A program made the position numbers and the translations under genes. DNA of 64,000 bases, from the NCBI GenBank assembly GCA_036381515.1, contig DASVCR010000030.1:1-64000 (forward strand). Reading direction: 5' to 3'. This DNA comes from ZC4RG20 sp036381515. Its GTDB lineage: Bacteria; Pseudomonadota; Gammaproteobacteria; Steroidobacterales; Rariloculaceae. This document shows, one piece after another, positions 59,360-64,000 of the stretch. The notes beneath the pieces are model-generated. The model searched no databases, had not been told where the DNA came from, and saw only the letters and a list, made by a program, of their open reading frames with translations. Each line of letters begins with the position of its first letter. Position 1 is the stretch's first letter.

Positions 59360-60160
59360 TCAGCTCGCGATCGCGGCGATCTTCTTGGTCAGGATCCGCA
59401 CGTTCTTGCCGTACATCTTGTACGCGAGCCTGAAGAAGAGCTCCAGTGCGCCCGTGAACGCGAGGCCGACGTAGTTCAGCGGGTTCTTCCAGAATACGTA
59501 GATCGCGAGCGGCAGCGTCCGGACGTTCTCGAAGCCCGCGAGCCGCAGCACCTGTGCAAGGCTGTGCTCCGTGAACGTGTTGAAGTGATCGATGTTGTGC
59601 GCGAGGTTCTCCGAGCCGACGAGCGGATTCGCGCCGTTCAGCCCGTAGACGAAGACGAAGCCGCCGGGGCGGAGCGCCTTGCGGCACAGCGTCAGGAACT
59701 CGATCTGCTCGTCGAGCGTCAAGTGATTCAGCTCCTGCTCCGCGATGATCACGTCGTACGGCTCCGCGCTCGATTCGACGAACTCGAACGCGCGTGCCGC
59801 GCGGCAGTCGAGGTTGCGCTTGACGCCGTGCGCGACCTTCTCCGGATCGGAGTCGATGCCGATCACGTTCGCGTAGCCCGCTTCGCGCAGCGCGCCGACG
59901 AGGTAACCCGGGCCGCAGCTCACGACGAGGATCCGCGCCGAGCGGTTCTCGGGCATGTGCGGAAGGTAATTGTGGCGATAGTACTGGCGGAACGACGCGT
60001 AGCCCTTGTCGACGTCGGCCGGCGCCTGCCAGTACGAGTCGAACGGCTCGAGCCGCGCCGCGAGCGTTCTGCTGCGCCGCTCGTCGAGCGCGTCGCCGAT
60101 CGGCGTCGCCGCCGCCGCGCTGCCTGCCGTGAGCTGATCCTTTCGCATTTCCGTAGCCAT
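59360..60160 (-). CDS. Class I SAM-dependent methyltransferase
   Basis: The 266-residue enzyme has motif I RILVVSCGPGYLVGALREAG, IGIDSDPEKVAHGVKRNLD, and the later motif YDVIIAEQELNHL with FVFVYGLNGANPLV. The middle helices are standard for methyltransferase_11. The C-terminal ~60 residues have a hydrophobic patch (FWKNPLNYVGLAFTGALELFF) that may contact membrane or partner. The substrate is unknown; a sugar O-methylation for the EPS is an inference from location. Confidence 0.82.
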   Translation of the reverse strand: MATEMRKDQLTAGSAAAATPIGDALDERRSRTLAARLEPFDSYWQAPADVDKGYASFRQYYRHNYLPHMPENRSARILVVSCGPGYLVGALREAGYANVIGIDSDPEKVAHGVKRNLDCRAARAFEFVESSAEPYDVIIAEQELNHLTLDEQIEFLTLCRKALRPGGFVFVYGLNGANPLVGSENLAHNIDHFNTFTEHSLAQVLRLAGFENVRTLPLAIYVFWKNPLNYVGLAFTGALELFFRLAYKMYGKNVRILTKKIAAIAS

Positions 60161-60574
60161 GTACTCGCTGACCTCCGTTTATTCTTGGCAACAGGCGATC
60201 GTCTTCAACGAGGGCGCCCCCGTCCCGCGGCCGCAGCATGCAAGAAATGGGGCGGGGCACGGCGGCTTCCCGGAACGGCAGCCCGGAACGGCAGCGTAGC
60301 GTCGTCCCGTCGTTCGCGCGTTCCAAAGTTTTGGCCGCGGTCCCAAAGCTTGCTCCGCAACTCCGCGGGCACGCGGCGGATTCGCGCGGCGGGGCACTCA
60401 AACGCCGGCCTTGGCACGCAGATTGAATGATCCGGCGGTCGTGTGTCGTGCGTACGACAGCGACGCGGAACAGCGGGCGAGCGTCTCCCGAATCCGCAGC
60501 GCACGCCACGCCGACAGATCAAGCAGGGAGCCGAGGCCGGGGCCGAGAAGACTCCGGCGCAACAAGGAGAAGCA
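60161..60574. other. Intergenic region with 13-bp tandem repeat
   Basis: No gene was recognised. CCGGAACGGCAGC is repeated exactly in tandem (60270-60295). Further right, two imperfect TTGG-CCAA-type inverted motifs occur (CCAAAGTTTTGG near 60324). The only promoter-like site is the weak one at 60412. This gap lies between the methyltransferase and the next glycosyltransferase. Confidence 0.35.
60412..60427 (+). promoter_or_regulatory. Weak sigma-54-like site before the last EPS operon
   Basis: TGGCACGCAGATTGAA matches the -24 half perfectly but has GA in place of GC at -12. Counted as tentative. Confidence 0.35.
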
Positions 60575-60646
60575 ATGAACGGCGGGAGATGCAGGGTGCC
60601 GACGGGCGTGGATCGATCCTCGGTGCCCGCGCGGCGCGCTCGATGA
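60575..60646 (+). CDS. 23-codon leader ORF
   Basis: A short frame (MNGGRCRVPTGVDRSSVPAR...) begins after a strong AAGGAG and ends with a stop that overlaps the ATG of the glycosyltransferase (ATGA). Translation of it could couple to the next gene. No peptide family is recognised, and the glycosyltransferase may use an alternative in-frame start (60589) that would make it spurious. Confidence 0.3.
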   Translation: MNGGRCRVPTGVDRSSVPARRAR

Positions 60647-61851
60647 GGATTCTCTTCTGTAACTACGAGTATCCGCCGCTCGGAGGCGGCGGCGGGGTCG
60701 TGAACGCCGCGCTCGCGGCGGAGCTTGCGACGCGCCACGATGTGACGGTGTTGACGTCGCGTGCGGCAGGGCTGCCCGCGATCGAGGACGTCGACGGCGT
60801 CCGCGTGGTCCGCGTGCCCGTCTGGTTTCGGCGACGGCGGGCGGTCGCGAACTTCCCGTCGATGCTCGCCTATCTCGCGACGGGCACGCTCGCGGGACGC
60901 CGGCTCGTGCGAAACGAGACTTTCGACGTGATCAACACGCACTTCGCGCTGCCGACGGGCCCGGTCGGGCACGCGGTCAGCCGCGCCGCAGGCGTGCCGA
61001 ACGTGCTGTCGGTGCACGGCGGCGACCTCTACGATCCGAGCAAGCGCTCGTCCGCGCACAGCCACGCCGTGCTGCGCGCAGCCGTTCGCGCGCTCGCGCT
61101 CGGCGCCGATGCGGTCGTCGCGCAGTCTTCCGACACGCGCGACAACCTGCGGCGCTTCTTCGCGCCGGAGCTGCACCCGCACGTGATCCCGCTCGGCATC
61201 GCGCCTCCGCCCGCCGTGCAGGCCGATCGCGCGGCGCACGGCTTCGTCGACGACGACCTGTTGCTGATCAGCATCGGCCGATTGATCGACCGAAAGCGCT
61301 TCGACCGTCTCGTCGCGGTGCTCGCCGCGCTGCGCGACCCTCGCGTGCGGCTCGTGCTCGTCGGCGATGGTCCGCGCGAGCAGGCGCTCGAGGACGCCGC
61401 GCGGCGCCTAGGTGTCGCGAATCGCGTGCACTTCGCCGGCGCGGTGGACGATCGGACGAAGTTCGAGCTGCTCGCGATCGCCGACGTGTACGTGTCGACC
61501 AGCGAGCACGAGGGATTCGGGCTCGTCTTCCTCGAGGCGATGGCGAGCGGCCTGCCGATCGTCTGCTACGACCGGGGCGGACAGCGCGACTTCCTGCAGG
61601 ACGGCCGATCCGGCTACCTCGTGCCGCTCGGCGACGAGGCCGCGTTCACGGAGCGGTGTCGGCGGCTCCTCGGAGACCGGCAGCTGCGCCGCGAGATCGG
61701 GCGGACGAACCGCGCGCGGGCGCAGGAGTTCTTCATCGACCGCTGCGCGCGCAGGTACGAGGAGCTCTTCGAGTCCGTCGTCCGCGAGCACGGCAGCCGG
61801 GCTCGGGGCCGCGGCGTCGGCGCGGCGCGCATCGCGGGGAGCGCGAAGTGA
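60643..61851 (+). CDS. Glycosyltransferase family 4 (GT-B)
   Basis: The 402-residue protein starts with the GT4 signature MRILFCNYEYPPLGGGGGVV, then VLTSRAAGLPAIEDVDGVRVV, GVPNVLSVHGGDLYDPSK and VVAQSSDTRDNLRRFF. The donor half has LISIGRLIDRKRFDRLVAVL, LVLVGDGPREQALEDA, and the E-x7-E site EHEGFGLVFLEAMASGLPIV. It adds a sugar to the growing lipid-linked unit. The start is set by conservation of MRILFCNYEYPPLGG; ATG 60589 would add 18 residues. It is coupled (GTGA) to the next gene. Confidence 0.9.
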   Translation: MRILFCNYEYPPLGGGGGVVNAALAAELATRHDVTVLTSRAAGLPAIEDVDGVRVVRVPVWFRRRRAVANFPSMLAYLATGTLAGRRLVRNETFDVINTHFALPTGPVGHAVSRAAGVPNVLSVHGGDLYDPSKRSSAHSHAVLRAAVRALALGADAVVAQSSDTRDNLRRFFAPELHPHVIPLGIAPPPAVQADRAAHGFVDDDLLLISIGRLIDRKRFDRLVAVLAALRDPRVRLVLVGDGPREQALEDAARRLGVANRVHFAGAVDDRTKFELLAIADVYVSTSEHEGFGLVFLEAMASGLPIVCYDRGGQRDFLQDGRSGYLVPLGDEAAFTERCRRLLGDRQLRREIGRTNRARAQEFFIDRCARRYEELFESVVREHGSRARGRGVGAARIAGSAK

Positions 61852-62900
61852 GCGGCGTGCGGTCCTCCGACGACACGAGGATCGACGCGGGCGCGGCGAC
61901 GGCGAAGCGTCGTCAAGACGTCGAGCTCTCGATCATCGTGCCGCTCTACAACGAGGAGGCGAACGTCCGCCCGTTGTGGGACGCGATCCGCTCGGCGCTC
62001 GCGCCGACCGGGATCGCCTACGAGGTGCTGCTCGTCGACGACGGCAGCTCGGACGCGACGCTCGCGGCCGCCGCGGCCCTTCCCGCGGTGCATCCCGAGG
62101 TGCGCGTCGTGAAGCTCAGGCGTAACTACGGGCAGACGGCGGCGATGGCGGCGGGCATCGAGCATGCGCGCGGCCGAGTGCTCGTGACGATGGACGGCGA
62201 CCTGCAGAACGACCCGCTCGACATCCCGCGCTTTCTCGCGACGATGGAGCAGGGATACGACATCGTCGTCGGCTGGCGGCACGACCGGAAGGACAAGTTC
62301 TGGACGCGGAAGCTGCCTTCGCGCATCGCGAATGCGCTGATCGGCAAGGTCACCGGCGTGCCGATCCGCGACAACGGCTGCTCGCTGAAGGCGTATCGCG
62401 CCGACGTGATCAAGAAGATTCCGCTCTACTCCGAGATGCACCGCTTCATCCCCGCGATGGCCTCGCTCGCCGGGCCGCGCCTCGCCGAGATCAAGGTGCG
62501 GCATCACGCGCGGCGATACGGCACGTCGAAGTACGGCCTGTCGCGCGTCTACCGCGTGCTGCTCGACCTGCTGGCCGTGAAGACGATCATCGGGTTCGCG
62601 TCCCGTCCGGCCGGGTGGTTCGCGCTGCTCGCGTTCCCGGCGCTCCTGATCTCGGCCGCGAGCCTCGGCGCGAGCTTCTACCGCCTGCTCGCGCTCGAGC
62701 AGCCGTTCTCGACGACGATTGCCGGCCTCGGCGTGCTGTTCGGCGCGCTCGCGTTCTTCCTGACGATGATCGGGATGATCGGCGAGCTGGTTTACAAGAC
62801 GGGCGACAGCCGCGAGGACAGGCTGTCGATGCTGACCGCGCAGCGCGTGACTGCAGGGAGCGACGCGGCGGTCGCCGACGAAGACAGAGACGAGACATGA
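61848..62900 (+). CDS. GT2 glycosyltransferase with C-terminal membrane helices
   Basis: The 350-residue protein is a DPM1/GtrB-like polyprenyl-phosphate glycosyltransferase: VELSIIVPLYNEEANVRPLW, LVDDGSSDATL, LRRNYGQTAAMAAGIEHARG, VTMDGDLQNDP, and two C-terminal helices (GWFALLAFPALLISAASL and LFGALAFFLTMIGMIGEL). It makes polyprenyl-phosphate-sugar donors for periplasmic transfer. The GTG start overlaps the previous stop. The same fold follows in the next gene, so the two may serve different sugars. Confidence 0.9.
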   Translation: MSGVRSSDDTRIDAGAATAKRRQDVELSIIVPLYNEEANVRPLWDAIRSALAPTGIAYEVLLVDDGSSDATLAAAAALPAVHPEVRVVKLRRNYGQTAAMAAGIEHARGRVLVTMDGDLQNDPLDIPRFLATMEQGYDIVVGWRHDRKDKFWTRKLPSRIANALIGKVTGVPIRDNGCSLKAYRADVIKKIPLYSEMHRFIPAMASLAGPRLAEIKVRHHARRYGTSKYGLSRVYRVLLDLLAVKTIIGFASRPAGWFALLAFPALLISAASLGASFYRLLALEQPFSTTIAGLGVLFGALAFFLTMIGMIGELVYKTGDSREDRLSMLTAQRVTAGSDAAVADEDRDET

Positions 62901-63931
62901 GAAGACTCCAGCTTTCGGTCGTGATCCCCGTCGGCAAGCGCGTCGACGACATCGAGTCGCTGCATCATGATTATCGACGCGGCCTCGATCGCTGCGGCGT
63001 GACGTACGAGATGATCTACGTGCTCGACGGCGACCGCGACGAGGGGCGGCAGCTTGCGGCGCTCCGGGCACGGGGCGAGCCGATCGAGATCATCAAGCTC
63101 GGCAAGAGCTTCGGCGAGGCGACGGCGCTGATGGTCGGGTTCGCGAACGCCCATGGCGCGAGGCTGATGACGCTGCCGGCCTATTTCCAGGTCGACTCGA
63201 ACGAGCTCCCGAAGCTCGTCGCCGCCGCGGCGGACGCCGATCTCGTCGTCGCGCACCGCTGGCCGCGGCGCGGGAGCCGTTTCGAGGCGCTGCGCAGGAG
63301 CGCGTTTCACGGGTTGCTGCGCCTGATCACGCGGCAGTCCTTCCACGACCTCGGCTGCGGCGTCCGCCTCATGAGGCGCCGCGTCGCAAAGGAGATCACG
63401 ATCTACGGCGATCAGCATCGACTGCTGCCCGTGCTCGCTGCGCAGCAGGGATTCATCGTCCGGGAGGTCGAGGTCGCGCAGTCGCCGCAGGACGAGTTCC
63501 GCGGCCATTATCGGCTGCGCGAGTACGTGCACCGGCTGCTCGACCTCTTTACCGTGTTCTTCCTGACGCGCTTCACCAAGAAGCCGCTTCGCTTCTTCGG
63601 CATGATCGGCAGCGCGACGTTCGCCGCGGGCGCGCTGTTCGTCGCGATCCTGATCGTGCAGCGGATGGTGTTCGGGATACCGCTTGCCGATCGCCCGGCG
63701 TTGCTGCTCAGCTGTCTGCTCCTCGTGCTCGGCGTCCAGCTCTTCGCGCTGGGCCTGCTCGGCGAGCTGATCATCTTCACGCACGCGAAGGACCTGAAGG
63801 AGTACAAGGTGGCGGACGTCATCGAGGCGCCGGGACGGCGCAGCGAGCGGAAGGGCGGGCTCGCGCCCGAGGCCGACGCGGCCGCCCGCGTGCCCGACTA
63901 TCCCGGCTATCCGAAGGCGACGTCCGGATGA
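62897..63931 (+). CDS. GT2 glycosyltransferase with C-terminal membrane helices (second)
   Basis: The 344-residue protein resembles the preceding one: LQLSVVIPVGKRVDDIESL, MIYVLDGDRDEGRQLA, KLGKSFGEATALMVGFANAHG, DLGCGVRLMRRRVAKEI, and two or three C-terminal helices (FFGMIGSATFAAGALFVAILI, PALLLSCLLLVLGVQLFALGL). The usual DxD metal motif at the sugar site appears only as LPAYFQVDSNELPK, so its donor specificity is unclear. It is coupled (ATGA) to the previous gene. Confidence 0.82.
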   Translation: MRRLQLSVVIPVGKRVDDIESLHHDYRRGLDRCGVTYEMIYVLDGDRDEGRQLAALRARGEPIEIIKLGKSFGEATALMVGFANAHGARLMTLPAYFQVDSNELPKLVAAAADADLVVAHRWPRRGSRFEALRRSAFHGLLRLITRQSFHDLGCGVRLMRRRVAKEITIYGDQHRLLPVLAAQQGFIVREVEVAQSPQDEFRGHYRLREYVHRLLDLFTVFFLTRFTKKPLRFFGMIGSATFAAGALFVAILIVQRMVFGIPLADRPALLLSCLLLVLGVQLFALGLLGELIIFTHAKDLKEYKVADVIEAPGRRSERKGGLAPEADAAARVPDYPGYPKATSG

Positions 63932-63968
63932 ATCTGCCGGATCTGCCGTCGCGCGGCGCACGCGCGAG

Positions 63969-63984
63969 TGGCACGCGAATTGCT
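63969..63984 (+). promoter_or_regulatory. Sigma-54-type promoter at the window edge
   Basis: TGGCACGCGAATTGCT is a perfect consensus match with exact spacing, just inside the right edge. It should drive a gene beyond 64000. Confidence 0.72.
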
Positions 63985-64000
63985 CCGGCTCGCGCGGGCG

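Noticed and set aside
63928..64000. Open frame beginning with ATG overlapping the previous stop
   Set aside because: It begins with an ATGA overlap but the translation is arginine/alanine-rich without family likeness, and a perfect sigma-54-type promoter lies within it, which points to an intergenic region.

Overview
The window is a GC-rich, densely packed stretch of a bacterial chromosome. It encodes a YfaZ-type porin, UrcA, a YqjD/YqjE-like envelope module, GlgE and encapsulin, and has many sigma-54-type promoters. This points to a free-living, envelope-stress-tolerant gammaproteobacterium, possibly from a poorly characterised Steroidobacter/Wenzhouxiangella-like lineage. The placement is inferred from gene content only. 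No rRNA, tRNA, CRISPR, phage or insertion-sequence gene was seen.

Layout. 1-2.9 kb: start of a secreted G8-domain protein (runs off the left edge), an HDOD protein, UrcA and a GFA-type zinc protein. 3.4-10.7 kb: a tightly coupled glgB-glgE-treS/maltokinase operon, the GlgE route from trehalose to alpha-glucan. 11-14.3 kb: a FixJ-like two-component pair and a membrane site-2 protease. 14.3-20.9 kb: small envelope and stress genes (DUF3618, holin-like, YfaZ, metallothionein, DUF1328, a PA3496-like protein, a collagen-like EF-hand protein, an M23 peptidase, CtaG and an outer-membrane barrel). 21.0-21.1 kb: a candidate small RNA. 21.4-25.3 kb: bacterial NHEJ (ligD and two different ku genes). 26.7-32.8 kb: a second glucan operon, glgC-glgX-treZ-SDR. 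33-41.3 kb: an M48 lipoprotein, PRC-barrel, a second YqjD/YqjE-like module, MgtC, an NtrC-family regulator facing a degenerate kinase, OmpA/DUF4398 lipoproteins, and a CPBP-like protein without its catalytic glutamates. 41.4-42.6 kb: an encapsulin nanocompartment with its ferritin-like cargo. 42.7-64 kb: an exopolysaccharide locus (barrel, polyprenyl-phosphate sugar transferase, amidotransferase, deacetylase, glycosyltransferases, flippase-like protein, CapK-like enzyme, acyltransferase, BY-kinase, Wzz, Wza, and lipid- or sugar-related enzymes).

The main unifying observation is a 16-base motif, close to TGGCAYG-N4-TTGCW, found by eye about 20 times. Nearly every copy lies in an intergenic gap and points at the next start codon. 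This is the -24/-12 sigma-54 promoter. It precedes glgB, glgC, the FixJ-like kinase, most of the small envelope genes, both divergent EPS units and, probably, ligD. An NtrC-type activator (GSFTGA loop) is encoded in the same window. Glycogen/trehalose storage, envelope remodelling and exopolysaccharide therefore look like one sigma-54 stress regulon.

One of these promoters faces no gene. It faces an ~83-nt segment that folds into a hairpin with a C7 loop and ends in a textbook intrinsic terminator, a probable sigma-54-dependent small RNA whose C-rich loop could pair with Shine-Dalgarno sequences. This is the best candidate here for something undescribed.
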